From Hyphomicrobiales bacterium (lineage in GTDB: Bacteria > Pseudomonadota > Alphaproteobacteria > Rhizobiales > Kaistiaceae): DNA of 37,174 bases. Location of the stretch: assembly GCA_024222895.1 (NCBI GenBank), contig JAAEOR010000295.1:1-37174 (forward strand), read 5' to 3'. The translations under genes and the position numbers were made by a program. This document shows, one piece after another, positions 1 to 8,917 of this stretch (position 1 is the first letter of the stretch; each line of letters opens with the position of its first letter). The notes beneath the pieces are model-generated. The model was not told where the DNA came from and did no database searches. It was given only the letters and a program-made list of their open reading frames with translations.

Positions 1-95
1 CCATGGCCGCGGAACTGAACCATCCGCGCCCTGCCCTGCCGGTTGCTTCCGACGGGGCAGTTCACGCCGCTCGCATGCTGGCCGATCTGATCTGA
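1..95 (+). CDS. C-terminal end of an unrecognised protein (partial)
   Basis: An open frame enters from the left edge and stops with TGA at 93-95. The last residues read DGAVHAARMLADLI, which looks like a natural amphipathic C-terminal helix. Only about 30 residues are visible, so no family can be named. It converges with the GMC oxidoreductase, which ends at 184 on the other strand. The gap of about 88 bases has no convincing terminator. Confidence 0.4.
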   Translation, partial: MAAELNHPRPALPVASDGAVHAARMLADLI

Positions 96-183
96 GGCGC
101 AAGTCCCGGCACCGCGGCAGCTTGGAAACACGCGCCAGGCTGCAAACGGGGGGGTCTGTTCCCCTGCCACTTCATTCACAGCC

Positions 184-1797
184 TCACGGCGTGCCGAGCA
201 TAAGGGAGATGGCGCGGTCGGCGATGGCCATTGTCGGCGCATTGGTGTTGGCGGTCACCAGCTTCGGCATGACCGAGGCATCGATCACCCGCAGGCCGTC
301 GACACCACGCACTCGGAGGCGGACATCAACAACCGCCGCGGGATCTTCGTTGCGACCGATGCGGCAGGTTCCCACCGGGTGGAAGTCCGTTCTGACGGTG
401 CGACGAAGGTGAGTGTCAAGCGAGGCGTCATCGGTTGCGTCCGCGCCGGGAAAGAGCTCTTCGCGGACGATATCGCGGAGCGGGCGGGCGGCGAGAATCT
501 GCCGCGCCGCCCGAAGACCTTCCCTGAGATGGGCGATGTCGTCCGGATGACCGAGATAGTTCGGATGAATCAGCGGCAAATCGCCGGGATCGCTTGAGCG
601 CAGGCGCAGCCATCCGTTGGAGCGTGGCCGCATGAGCACCGCGTGAAGGGTGACGCCGTCGATATCGGGCACGTTGCGCACGTCCCCGTCGACGTAGCTC
701 GTCTTGGGCACACACCAGATCTGGACGACCGGATCCCCGGTGCCGTCTTCAGGGACGTGGAATGAACAGGCTTCGACGCCATTGGTAGCGATGCGCCCAC
801 GGCCAAACAGAAGATACTCCAGGCCGTTGGCGATCATGCGGATACCCTGATCTTGCCGGTGGTAGCCGTAGGAGCCGAGAGCGGAGGCGGTAAGCGGCGC
901 CCCGACGTGGTCTTGGAGGTTCTCACCGACGCCCGGAAGATCCGCGACAACCGGCACGCCGACGTTTTTCAGTTGGTCCGCAGGACCGATCCCCGACAGC
1001 ATCAGGAGTTGCGGTGAGGCAAGAGCTCCAGCGGCGAGAAGAACCTCGCCATCGGTTCGCGCAACCTCGGCCTGTCCGTTCAGGAGGTATTCGACTCCGA
1101 CGGCCCGCGTGTTTTCGAGCACGATCCGTTGGACATTTGCGCCGGTGACCACTTCAAGATTCTCATTTCTTCCATGGTCGGGGAGGAATGCATCGACCGC
1201 GCTGCATCGCCGACCACCCCCGGCCGTGACTTGGAGATAACCGACGCCGGAGGGGCTTCCCTGGTTGAAATCCGGTGTGTAAGGCAAGCCCATCGCCTGA
1301 ACGGTCCGCACATAGATGTGGCTCATTTCGCAGACGAAACCCGGATCCGAAACCTTGAGCGGTCCGTCGCTCCCATGGAAACGATTGTTGAATCTCTGGT
1401 TGGACTCGAGCCGCGTGAAGTGCGGCAGGATTTTCTCCCACGACCACAAGTCCGTTTTGGCGAACGCACCCCAGGCGTCGTAGTCGGCCACGCGACCGCG
1501 CATGTAGGCCTGCGCGTTGACGCTGCTGCCGCCGCCAAGCACCTTGCCCTGCGGGATCGCCAGTTCGCGACCGCCCAGTTGCTCCTGCGGAACCGTCCTG
1601 TGCCGGGTGAAATATCGAGTGTCCCCCAGGACCCTGCTGAATCCCGCGGGAACCTTGAGAATCCAGTCTTTGTAGTCGCCCCCGGCTTCGAGCAGGAGAA
1701 CACGCGCACCGGTGCCGGCAAGGCGCCAGGCAGCGACGCAACCGGCGCTGCCGCCACCGACGATGATATGGTCGAAAGCCCTCGTCGGCATGATCAC
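184..1797 (-). CDS. GMC family FAD-dependent oxidoreductase (choline/alcohol dehydrogenase-like)
   Basis: This cytoplasmic flavoprotein is predicted to oxidise an alcohol to an aldehyde or ketone using FAD. The N-terminus has the Rossmann motif IIVGGGSAGCVAAWRL at about residues 11-26. The first GMC signature follows around GKVLGGGSSVNAQAYMRG at about 84-101, and the second around GALASPQLLMLSGIGP at about 257-272. The C-terminus carries the catalytic His in HPVGTCRIG and the Asn-containing NTNAPTMAIADRA segment. The 537-residue length is normal for the family. The substrate cannot be inferred. The start is either GTG at 1797 or ATG at 1791. The GTG overlaps the stop of the upstream M81 remnant by 4 bases (GTGA), which implies the two were once translationally coupled. 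In relatives, M81 and GMC genes can be neighbours in uptake/catabolic clusters, but the rest of such a cluster is not here. Confidence 0.93.
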   Translation of the reverse strand: MIMPTRAFDHIIVGGGSAGCVAAWRLAGTGARVLLLEAGGDYKDWILKVPAGFSRVLGDTRYFTRHRTVPQEQLGGRELAIPQGKVLGGGSSVNAQAYMRGRVADYDAWGAFAKTDLWSWEKILPHFTRLESNQRFNNRFHGSDGPLKVSDPGFVCEMSHIYVRTVQAMGLPYTPDFNQGSPSGVGYLQVTAGGGRRCSAVDAFLPDHGRNENLEVVTGANVQRIVLENTRAVGVEYLLNGQAEVARTDGEVLLAAGALASPQLLMLSGIGPADQLKNVGVPVVADLPGVGENLQDHVGAPLTASALGSYGYHRQDQGIRMIANGLEYLLFGRGRIATNGVEACSFHVPEDGTGDPVVQIWCVPKTSYVDGDVRNVPDIDGVTLHAVLMRPRSNGWLRLRSSDPGDLPLIHPNYLGHPDDIAHLREGLRAARQILAARPLRDIVREELFPGADATDDASLDTHLRRTVRTDFHPVGTCRIGRNEDPAAVVDVRLRVRGVDGLRVIDASVMPKLVTANTNAPTMAIADRAISLMLGTP

Positions 1798-2280
1798 GTC
1801 ACCGTTGTGAACGCCCGTTCCAGACCGCGGAGATAACCGACCGCAAAGACATGTTCGCGGGCGCGAAGGTCGAGGCTGACGCCGATTGACATGGAGTCCG
1901 GAACGATTTTGCGCATCCGCTCGATAATCTCGCCGTCACCGTCCGGCTGATCCTCGACCACCAGCGCGCAAGGCAATGCAAGGAGGACGCCGTCGACCGG
2001 AACCGCCACGGTGAACCGTTCCTCGATTTCGCTGAGCAGCGCATCGAAATCCGATCGGGTGACCAGTGCGCCGGCCACGGCGTAGGCGGCAAGAAGCGGC
2101 GGCGGCGTAGCCCCGGCTCAGGGCCGAACACCGAGAAACCCGGGGACCTCGGTCTTCGTCTTGCCATGACCTTCGACGATCTCGTTGCCGTGCGGCACAT
2201 GGTAACGCGCGGTCGTCGGCAGCGGCGTGAGGCTTTTTGCGTTCCTGCGTCAACGAGGCGACGGCAATCGTGGCTGGCAT
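1794..2280 (-). pseudogene. Frameshifted and truncated M81 family metallopeptidase (MlrC-like) remnant
   Basis: Three frames together rebuild the N-terminal third of an MlrC/M81 protein. From ATG at 2280 the first frame gives MPATIAVASLTQE. A second frame then gives NAKSLTPLPTTARYHV and KTKTEVPGFLGV before a stop. The third frame gives PPLLAAYAVAGALVTRSDF, then PVDGVLLALPCALVVED and DGDGEIIERMRK, and ends after SIGVSLDL. The order and spacing match the family, so at least two frameshifts have occurred. The usual LHGA and SLDLHAN segments are altered (LPCA, SLDLRAR). The remainder of a protein of nearly 500 residues is missing, replaced by a short tail GYLRGLERAFTTVT whose stop overlaps the GMC start. 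No function is expected. A 94-residue open frame at 1794-2078 is the longest intact piece and may be annotated elsewhere as a hypothetical protein. Confidence 0.8.
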
Positions 2281-2795
2281 CTGTGCTTCCCAACAACGAC
2301 AAAGCAGGCTTCCCGGACGACAACTAGATAGCGGCCATGCTGACGTCACAGCGCCGCAACGCGAACTGACAGGCGTGACCACGTCACATCCCTGCCGGCG
2401 TTTCCAGTCTGCACGCCCTCCCCCGTCCATCTGACTGTCACTCGCCGCGAGCCGCGCCCGGCGGTTCACCGTGACGGACCATATCAGAATTCCTTGCGAT
2501 GCGCCCCTGGCGAGAGGGCGCCCTTTTCGTTCCGCGGCCAACTCGCTCGTAGCGACCATCGGGACCGCTAACCCCGGCCCTTACCGAAGACCTCGACGGC
2601 ATCAGAATAGATCGGTCCTTCGCGCGGCAATGCCAACCGCCTCGCGACACCGTTTACATTCAACCTGACAATAACAAAACAGCCTCCCGATGGGCATCAT
2701 CGCGATCTGCCGATGCACGCCTGCATCCGCCCATTGGCTTCGAGGCGATTGTCTGCGATCAAGGTCCCATCGCATTGCAAGAACGGAGCAGGACC
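2281..2795. other. Intergenic stretch without a recognisable gene
   Basis: Open frames here are short and resemble no known family. Two short palindrome-bearing sites lie close together: TGACGTCA at 2341-2348, and GTGAC-cac-GTCAC at about 2375-2387. They could be old operators of the decayed M81 gene, but nothing proves it. Confidence 0.4.
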
Positions 2796-3167
2796 ATGGA
2801 CCTTGGAAACTTCTCGGTGAGCCTCGCGGTCAAAAACCTTTCGGTCTCCCGGACCTTTTATGAAAAACTCGGCTTTGCTGCTATCGGCGGCGATCCAGGA
2901 CAGGGCTGGCTCATCATGAAGAACCCATCCTGCGTCATCGGCTTGTTCCAGGGCATGTTCGAGAAGAACACATTGACCTTCAATCCGGGCTGGGATGACG
3001 CTGGCCAGACTCTTGAGGCGTTCATCGATGTGCGCGACATCCAGAAGCGGCTCAGGGCCGACGGGATCGAACTGGTCAAGGAAGCCGATGAGTCCACTTC
3101 CGGACCGGCGAGCTGCGTCGTGGTCGACCCGGACGGTAATCCGATCCTCATCGATCAGCATGTCTGA
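2796..3167 (+). CDS. VOC superfamily protein (glyoxalase/bleomycin resistance-like)
   Basis: A 123-residue single-module VOC protein. The sequence opens with the beta strand SVSLAVKNLSVSRTFYEKLGF, typical of the first beta-alpha-beta-beta-beta unit. It closes with CVVVDPDGNPILIDQHV, the usual DPDGNxI strand ending. Family members are metal-dependent lyases, dioxygenases or drug-binding proteins; the substrate here is unknown. The start at ATG 2796 is preferred over an upstream in-frame codon at 2775 because a GGAGCAGGA ribosome-binding stretch sits directly before it. A GNAT acetyltransferase follows 35 bases downstream on the same strand, and the two may be co-transcribed. Confidence 0.85.
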   Translation: MDLGNFSVSLAVKNLSVSRTFYEKLGFAAIGGDPGQGWLIMKNPSCVIGLFQGMFEKNTLTFNPGWDDAGQTLEAFIDVRDIQKRLRADGIELVKEADESTSGPASCVVVDPDGNPILIDQHV

Positions 3168-3202
3168 CGCCGGGTCTGGCTGAAGAGCAGACGGGCTGAG
3201 CC

Positions 3203-3706
3203 ATGAATCAGCGCCAGACCCGGGCCGGCGTCCAGCCGCAGGCGCCGGACACAGTGCGGACCAAACTAACGGTCCGGCCGGCACGAGCCGACGATCGCGG
3301 CGCCCTGCACACTTTGCTCGTGCAGTCCTGGATGACCACCTGGGCGCCGCATTGTCCCCCGGATGCCGTGGAACGTTTCAAGCAATTGGATCCGGCGTCG
3401 CAAATCCTGGCAGACACACTCGGCGAAATCGAAATCGTCTGCCTTGGACAGGAAATCGTCGGCGCCCTGCACAGAATTGCACACACACTGAAGGACATTC
3501 ACGTGGCGCCGAAATTCCAACGGCGCGGTATCGGGACTGCCATGATGGACTATGCAGAAGCGCGCGGCGTTACGCGTCTGGAAGTGCGGGCGTTCAATCG
3601 TGGTGCCATCGCGTTCTATGAAGAACGCGGCTGGGTGCGCGTCGACAGCTTCGACGCGACTGAAATGGGTGCGCCCGCCGTCACCTACGAGTACCGGCGG
3701 CAATAG
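3203..3706 (+). CDS. GNAT family N-acetyltransferase
   Basis: A 167-residue protein with a GNAT fold. LTVRPARADDRGALHTLL begins the domain at about residue 21. The acetyl-CoA pyrophosphate-binding loop is seen in QRRGIGTAMMDYAEARG at about 109-125. AFNRGAIAFYEERGW then follows, the usual N-x-A-x-x-F-Y-x-x-x-G-W helix near the C-terminus. It should transfer an acetyl group from acetyl-CoA to an unidentified amine in the cytoplasm. It follows the VOC gene closely. The first 20 residues are Gln/Pro-rich and may not be part of the fold. Confidence 0.88.
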   Translation: MNQRQTRAGVQPQAPDTVRTKLTVRPARADDRGALHTLLVQSWMTTWAPHCPPDAVERFKQLDPASQILADTLGEIEIVCLGQEIVGALHRIAHTLKDIHVAPKFQRRGIGTAMMDYAEARGVTRLEVRAFNRGAIAFYEERGWVRVDSFDATEMGAPAVTYEYRRQ

Positions 3707-3903
3707 ACGCACCCCATCCATCGACCTTATGCCCGTCTCCCGCCGAAGCTTTCTGAACAAACTCCGCGACCGCGAATCGATATGTCCACGGCGCTCGTCT
3801 CAGCGCAAGCGGAAACCCTGGCGCTTACCGCGGCGTTGCAGCGGCCTGGCACCCGGCTCGATCATCGGATAGAGTCGGGCGCCCGCCAACTGAAACGCCC
3901 TGA

Positions 3904-4821
3904 ATGGCCGCCGACCGCCCCACGAGAAGCCGCATCTACCAGAACCACCATTTGGACAACACCCGGTGGGACGCGATCGCCTATCGCGGCGACGACGTCG
4001 TTGTTGCCACCCCCTACAAATGCGGAACGACCTGGACCCAGTCCATAGTCCTGCACCTGATCTTCCAGGACCTCCAGCCGCGACCCATCTTCGCTGTGTC
4101 ACCGTGGATCGAATTCCGCGCCACCGACCTGAACGAAATCCGCACCCGGCTGCGCGGCCAGGCCCATCGCAGGTGCGTCAAGTCCCATGTTCCGATCGAC
4201 GGCATCCCGTTCGATGGCGCGGTCCGCTACATTGTCGTCGGTCGAGACCCTCGCGACGTGTTCATGTCGCTTTGGAACCACTACAGCCACTACAACGCCG
4301 CGGCTTACGCCGAGTTCAATGATACCCCGGGCCGCGTCGGCGACCCCTGCCCGCCATGCCCGGATGACGTGCGCACATTCTGGTCGTGGTGGATCAAGCG
4401 CGGATGGTTCGATGAGGACACCGAAGGCTATCCCTTCTGGTCCAACTTCCGCCACATCCAAAGCTGGTGGGACTTCCGGCACCTGCCCAACATCCTGTTT
4501 GTCCACTACAATGATCTGCTCGCTCGTCCGAAGACCGAGATCTCCAGGATTGCCGATTTCCTCGATATCGGTTGCTCCGATTCCGTACGCGATACCATTG
4601 CCGATGCGGTGAGTTTCCGATCGATGAAGGCGGCCGCCGATGAGATTGCCGTCGCCGCCGCCGACATTTTCGACGGAGGGACTGCAACCTTCATCAACAA
4701 AGGCACCAACGGACGCTGGCGGAGCATTCTGACTCCTGGCGACCTCCGCGACTACCAAGAAACCGCGGCGCGCGAACTGTCATCGGACTGCCGACAATGG
4801 CTGGAAGGCGCCGCGACCTGA
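3904..4821 (+). CDS. Sulfotransferase domain protein (PAPS-dependent)
   Basis: A 305-residue cytosolic-type sulfotransferase, expected to transfer sulfate from PAPS to a hydroxyl or amine acceptor. The 5'-phosphosulfate loop is YKCGTTWTQSIV at about residues 38-49. The 3'-phosphate-binding region is YIVVGRDPRDVFMSLWNHY at about 110-128, preceded by KSHVP. The C-terminal P-loop-like element appears as NKGTNGRWRSIL at about 263-274, corresponding to the family KGxxGxW motif. A catalytic His may be present in KSHVP, as in related enzymes. No signal peptide is visible. The acceptor is unknown. The start lacks a strong ribosome-binding site. A strong hairpin 53 bases downstream probably ends the transcript before the DUF3604 gene. 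Confidence 0.9.
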   Translation: MAADRPTRSRIYQNHHLDNTRWDAIAYRGDDVVVATPYKCGTTWTQSIVLHLIFQDLQPRPIFAVSPWIEFRATDLNEIRTRLRGQAHRRCVKSHVPIDGIPFDGAVRYIVVGRDPRDVFMSLWNHYSHYNAAAYAEFNDTPGRVGDPCPPCPDDVRTFWSWWIKRGWFDEDTEGYPFWSNFRHIQSWWDFRHLPNILFVHYNDLLARPKTEISRIADFLDIGCSDSVRDTIADAVSFRSMKAAADEIAVAAADIFDGGTATFINKGTNGRWRSILTPGDLRDYQETAARELSSDCRQWLEGAAT

Positions 4822-4874
4822 CGCTTCTCGTCGTGGGCTTCGTGCCAGCGTTGCAAAGCCCTTGCCCGATTGGG

Positions 4875-4896
4875 AGCGCTGCACGGTCGCAGCGCT
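4875..4896 (+). terminator. Hairpin downstream of the sulfotransferase gene
   Basis: A perfect 8-base inverted repeat (AGCGCTGC, 4875-4882, with GCAGCGCT, 4889-4896) encloses a 6-base loop. It lies 53 bases after the sulfotransferase stop. No strong U-run follows, so it may be a weak intrinsic terminator or an RNA-stabilising hairpin. Confidence 0.55.
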
Positions 4897-4940
4897 GCCA
4901 TAGTTTATGCCTCGCCAAGCAAAATCTTGCCGAGTATGGT

Positions 4941-4967
4941 TTGGTCAAACATGCAAGTTGCTATGTT
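4941..4967 (+). promoter_or_regulatory. Candidate promoter for the DUF3604 gene
   Basis: A TTGGTC element (4941-4946) and an extended -10 TG-c-TATGTT (4959-4967) lie just upstream of the DUF3604 start. The spacing of 15 is short, but the extended -10 could compensate. This is by eye only. Confidence 0.35.
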
Positions 4968-4988
4968 CCGACACGATGAGAGGTGTTC

Positions 4989-6914
4989 ATGTTGAATAGA
5001 AAGACAAGTCGAGGTTGCTTTGTCGCGATGGCAGCTTCGATCACAATCGCATCCTGGGCGCCGGTCCATGCTCAGGTTCAGGACATGCTGCCGTCCAAGG
5101 AAGCGGTCAGCGCCCGCATCGATCCTAGCCAGTTCTCCCCTTACGTCGGTCGGGTGTTCCCGACGCAGGTCTATTGGGGCGACACCCACACGCACACCAT
5201 GGTTTCAGTCGATGCGGGGACGATGACCCGCTTGACCCAGGAGGACGCGTTCCGGTTCGCCCGCGGCGAGGAGGTCACCGCGACCAACGGCATGAAGGCG
5301 AAGCTATCGCGGCCGTTGGATTTTCTCGTGATCGCTGACCACGCCGAAATGTACGGCCTCATGCCTCAGCTTCTGCAAGGCGACCCCGAAGTGCTTGCGA
5401 CCGAAGCGGGCAGGAGATGGTACGACGCGCTGACACAGGGCGACGACGATCTCACCTTCCAGACAGCGATGGAAATCGTCAGCAGTTTGTCCGGAGATGA
5501 GCCGCCGATCAAGAGTGACAAAGCGGTCCGAAATGCGTGGCGGGACTACACCGCACTCGCCGATGAGTATAACGACCCGGGCAACTTCACCGCGTTGATC
5601 GGTTATGAATGGACATCGGCCGGCGGTGACAACATTCACCGCAACGTCATCTTCCGTGGGGCAGCGGACGAAGCAAACCGAACGGTACCGTTTTCGCAAT
5701 ACGACAGCAAGAATCCCGAGGACCTGTGGGCCCACCTCGCCGACTTCGAGGAGACGACCGGCGCCGATGTCTTGGCGATTCCGCATAACGGCAATCTTTC
5801 CAATGGGCGCATGTACTCGGTGCTTACCTTCGACGGCGCCCCCTTGCCCAAGGAACTCGCCGATCTGCGCGCGCGGTTCGAACCGCTCATTGAGGTGACC
5901 CAGATCAAAGGCGACGGCGAGGCCCACCCCCTGCTGTCTCCGGAGGATGAATTCGCTGACTTCGACACCTGGGACAAGTCGAATCTGAACGGAACCGAGG
6001 CGAAGACACCGGAGATGCTGCCGGCCGAATACGCCCGAGAGGCACTGAAGACCGGGCTCAAGCTGGAGGCCGACCTCGGCACCAATCCGTTCAAGTTCGG
6101 CATGGTCGGCAGCACCGACGCGCACACGGGACTGACGGCCGTCGAGGAGGAGAATTTCTTCGGCAAGCACTCCGGTGTCGAACCGGGGCCGCACCGTTGG
6201 GAACATGTGGTTATCGAAGCGCCCGATCCGGAATTCACGATCTATGGCTGGAAGCAGGCAGCCGGTGGTTATGCCGGCGTCTGGGCGACCGAGAATACCC
6301 GCGAAGCGATCTTCGACGCCATGGAGCGCAAGGAAGTCTACGGCACGACCGGGTCGCGGATGCTCGTGCGCTTCTTCGGCGGCTATGATTTCTCGGAGGA
6401 TGATACCAAATCGCGACTGCCGGCCGATGTCGGCTACGCCAAGGGGGTACCGATGGGTGGCGACCTGCCGCCGGCCGGAGACGGCCAGGCCCCCAACTTC
6501 ATCGTTGCGGCGATGAAGGATCCCTATAGCGGCAACCTCGATCGAATCCAGATCGTCAAGGGCTGGCTCGATGGTGACGGCGTAACACAGGAAAGGGTCT
6601 ATGACGTGGTGTGGAGCGACGGTCGTGTCGCTGGCGCCGACGGCAAATTGCCTTCAGTCGGCAATACGGTTGACGTCGCCAACGCAACCTGGACCAACAG
6701 TATCGGGGCCCCCGAATTGATCGGCTTCTGGTCCGACCCGGATTTCGATCCGGATCAGCGCGCTGTCTATTATGCCCGCGTGATCGAGATACCGACCCCG
6801 CGATGGACAGCCTACGAAGCCAAGCGGTTTGGCGCCGAGATGACCCCGGATGTTCCGATGACGACGACGGAGCGCGCCTACACCTCACCGATCTGGTACA
6901 CGCCGGCGGGGTGA
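4989..6914 (+). CDS. Secreted DUF3604 family protein (PHP-like metal-dependent fold)
   Basis: A 641-residue exported protein. After a basic N-terminus, a hydrophobic signal segment leads to a cleavage-like site at PVHAQ, about residue 29. The mature domain contains WGDTHTHTMVSVDAG and, further on, VIADHAEMYGLM. These His/Asp clusters are typical of DUF3604 and suggest a PHP-type metal site. Later conserved stretches are IPHNGNLSNG, GSTDAHTGL, and a C-terminal ARVIEIPTPRWTAY segment followed by SPIWYTP. Family function is not established. The ATG at 4989 follows GAGAGG with good spacing and is preferred over the in-frame GTG at 4983. In many proteobacteria this gene is followed by a PpiC-type isomerase and a HupE/UreJ-like gene. 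Here only a stump of the isomerase remains just downstream. Confidence 0.9.
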   Translation: MLNRKTSRGCFVAMAASITIASWAPVHAQVQDMLPSKEAVSARIDPSQFSPYVGRVFPTQVYWGDTHTHTMVSVDAGTMTRLTQEDAFRFARGEEVTATNGMKAKLSRPLDFLVIADHAEMYGLMPQLLQGDPEVLATEAGRRWYDALTQGDDDLTFQTAMEIVSSLSGDEPPIKSDKAVRNAWRDYTALADEYNDPGNFTALIGYEWTSAGGDNIHRNVIFRGAADEANRTVPFSQYDSKNPEDLWAHLADFEETTGADVLAIPHNGNLSNGRMYSVLTFDGAPLPKELADLRARFEPLIEVTQIKGDGEAHPLLSPEDEFADFDTWDKSNLNGTEAKTPEMLPAEYAREALKTGLKLEADLGTNPFKFGMVGSTDAHTGLTAVEEENFFGKHSGVEPGPHRWEHVVIEAPDPEFTIYGWKQAAGGYAGVWATENTREAIFDAMERKEVYGTTGSRMLVRFFGGYDFSEDDTKSRLPADVGYAKGVPMGGDLPPAGDGQAPNFIVAAMKDPYSGNLDRIQIVKGWLDGDGVTQERVYDVVWSDGRVAGADGKLPSVGNTVDVANATWTNSIGAPELIGFWSDPDFDPDQRAVYYARVIEIPTPRWTAYEAKRFGAEMTPDVPMTTTERAYTSPIWYTPAG

Positions 6915-7004
6915 GGCCGACACGACTGAGTACCCGGCGCATCGCAGATGCGCCGGGCGCTTCTGGCGCCAACTGCCGGGTCGATCGGGAATAGCCGGCT
7001 AAGC

Positions 7005-7130
7005 AGCGCCAGGCCGGAAAACGACCCCTTGTATGCGTTGCGACGGCTCATCGCCGAACCCCTGTTCCAGTTCCTGGTCATCGGCGCCCTGTTGTTTGTC
7101 GGCTATTCGATGATCGAGGAGGACGATCCT
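7005..7130 (+). pseudogene. N-terminal stump of a membrane-anchored PpiC-type peptidyl-prolyl isomerase
   Basis: A frame in this interval reads LRRLIAEPLFQFLVIGALLF followed by VGYSMIEED. This is the characteristic N-terminal membrane anchor of the parvulin-like isomerases that commonly follow DUF3604 genes. After the acidic EEDDPA segment the frame continues for about 45 residues of unrelated sequence and stops at 7269-7271. The entire periplasmic isomerase domain is absent. No ATG precedes the anchor; an in-frame TTG lies at 7029. I read it as a truncated gene, with the deletion point near 7125-7135. Confidence 0.6.
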
Positions 7131-7134
7131 GCTC

Positions 7135-7441
7135 GCTGCCAAGCTCTTGCTCAAATGTCGAGTTCAGAAAGCTACGCTAGGATCAAATGGTTGCTGGTGG
7201 TCCTGATGACACCGACGCTTGCTCGGGCGAACGCTGTCCGAGTCGGACCACAAAGCCAATGTGCCCGCTGAAGCCCCGCTGAAGCCCTTGCCATCGCCGC
7301 GCGCCGCCCTATCGTGATAGGATCAGATATCCCCCGTGTCGACGAAGCATCACGGCTGACCTATGTTCTCGGGTCAAGTCGCTGCCATGGCAAGGGCAAA
7401 GAACCGCAAGTCCCCGTGATGCGATGACTGGAAGCCCGTTG
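7135..7441. other. Intergenic stretch between isomerase stump and dacB-like gene
   Basis: No gene-like frame could be recognised after the isomerase stump. The stretch contains a near duplication (GCCCGCTGAAG / GCCCCGCTGAAG at about 7262-7284), probably from local slippage, and leads into the next gene. Confidence 0.35.
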
Positions 7442-8875
7442 ATGAAACACATCGCTGCAGTGCTGCTCGTGAGTCTGGCCGTCCTTGTCAGTCCCGTTGC
7501 GGCCGACGACCCGCCGAAGAATGACGCTGAGCTGATCGAAGGTGCGGGATTTGCCCTGGACGATGTCGGCTACCTGGTGGTCGAGCTGGAAAGTGGGCAA
7601 GTGCTGGGGGAACACAATGCCGACAGGTCATTCATCCCCGCGTCGGTGGCCAAGATACCGGCGATGGCCGCCGCATTGGCAATCCTCGGCGGCGACCATC
7701 GCTTCGCGACGACAATTCACGCCGACGGCGAGATCAGCGACGGCGTCCTCACCGGCTCGCTGATCCTTCGCGGCGGCGGCGACCCGTTTCTCACCGGTGA
7801 CGACCTTCAGGTCATGGCCAAGGCGCTGGCGACCGAGGGCATTACGAAGGTCGACGGCAGCTTTCTCTACGACGCCAGCGCGCTGATCGAGGTACCGCAT
7901 ATCAACCCCATGCAGCCGGAGGCGGTGGGCTACAACACCGGCATCAGTTCGCTTTCCGTCAACTTCAACCGGATCCGCCTCAACTGGCGCAACGGTGGCG
8001 ACGGGACATCCGCGACCGCGGCGGCTGTAAGTGAAGGTGTCTCTCTGCCGCTCGATATGATCGGACTGGCGTTCGCGGATGAGCCACCACCCGGCCCGGT
8101 CATACGCGCCGACACGCCCTTCGAGGATCGCTGGTTGCTGTCGCCGAAGATCGAGGCCCGTGGCGAGGATTGGCTGCCGGTTGGCAACCCGTCGTTGATT
8201 ACCGCCGAGGTGTTCCGGGCGCTGGCCGCCGCCGAAGGGGTAGAGCTGCCGGAGGCCGCGGCGGGCGCGACGCCGGACGGCGCGCCGGAGATGGTACGCC
8301 ACGAAAGCCCTCCGCTCTCCGAAATCGCCCGCGGGGTGCTACGCTATTCCAACAATATGTCGGCGGAACTGGTCGGCCTTGCCGCGAGCCGGGCTCTGAC
8401 CGGTCGCAGGTTTCCCCTCGACAAGTCCGCCGCAGTGCTGGCCGGGTGGTGGCAACTGCGTCAACCGGATGCCGACTGGACGGGCATCCTGCTCGAAAAC
8501 CACTCCGGCCTGTCGTCGCGTTCACGTACGACACCACGCCAGATCGTCACGATGCTGGTCGATGCCGCGGAATCGATTGGTGGTGCCGACTTCCACGATC
8601 TGCTTCGCGAGATCGGCTGGAAGAACGTCAAGGGCACCGCGCGCATCAAGACCGGCACGATGTCCTATGCCCGCGGCCTTGCCGGCTACATCGATACGGC
8701 GTCCGGCAACCGATTGGCCTTCGCCGTCTTCTTCAACGACATTGAAGAACGCGACGCTCTCGACGCAGCGTTCGACTCCCGGGTCAAGGCGATCGATCCC
8801 AACTCCCGGCCATGGCGCCGACGTGCTCTCAACCTCGAACAGAGGCTCACGACGGACTGGGCCAAGGCGTTTTAG
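7442..8875 (+). CDS. dacB: D-alanyl-D-alanine carboxypeptidase/endopeptidase, PBP4 (DacB) family
   Basis: A periplasmic class C penicillin-binding protein that trims or cleaves peptidoglycan peptide cross-links. All three serine-peptidase motifs are visible. SxxK is in PASVAKIPAMAAAL at about residues 61-74, SxN in YSNNMSAELV at about 301-310, and KTG in IKTGTMSYARGLAGY at about 402-416. The usual large PBP4 insertion lies between the SxxK and SxN motifs, including LILRGGGDPFLT and NFNRIRLNW. A signal peptide begins MKHIAAVLLVSL and ends near VAADD. The start at ATG 7442 places that signal peptide at the true N-terminus and has GGAAG upstream; an in-frame ATG at 7424 is less likely. About 477 residues is normal for the family. 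It is a single-gene unit, with the M15 peptidase gene converging from the right. Confidence 0.92.
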   Translation: MKHIAAVLLVSLAVLVSPVAADDPPKNDAELIEGAGFALDDVGYLVVELESGQVLGEHNADRSFIPASVAKIPAMAAALAILGGDHRFATTIHADGEISDGVLTGSLILRGGGDPFLTGDDLQVMAKALATEGITKVDGSFLYDASALIEVPHINPMQPEAVGYNTGISSLSVNFNRIRLNWRNGGDGTSATAAAVSEGVSLPLDMIGLAFADEPPPGPVIRADTPFEDRWLLSPKIEARGEDWLPVGNPSLITAEVFRALAAAEGVELPEAAAGATPDGAPEMVRHESPPLSEIARGVLRYSNNMSAELVGLAASRALTGRRFPLDKSAAVLAGWWQLRQPDADWTGILLENHSGLSSRSRTTPRQIVTMLVDAAESIGGADFHDLLREIGWKNVKGTARIKTGTMSYARGLAGYIDTASGNRLAFAVFFNDIEERDALDAAFDSRVKAIDPNSRPWRRRALNLEQRLTTDWAKAF

Positions 8876-8917
8876 GGAACTCTTTGCCGACCGGATCATT
8901 GGACACGAAGCGCAAAT

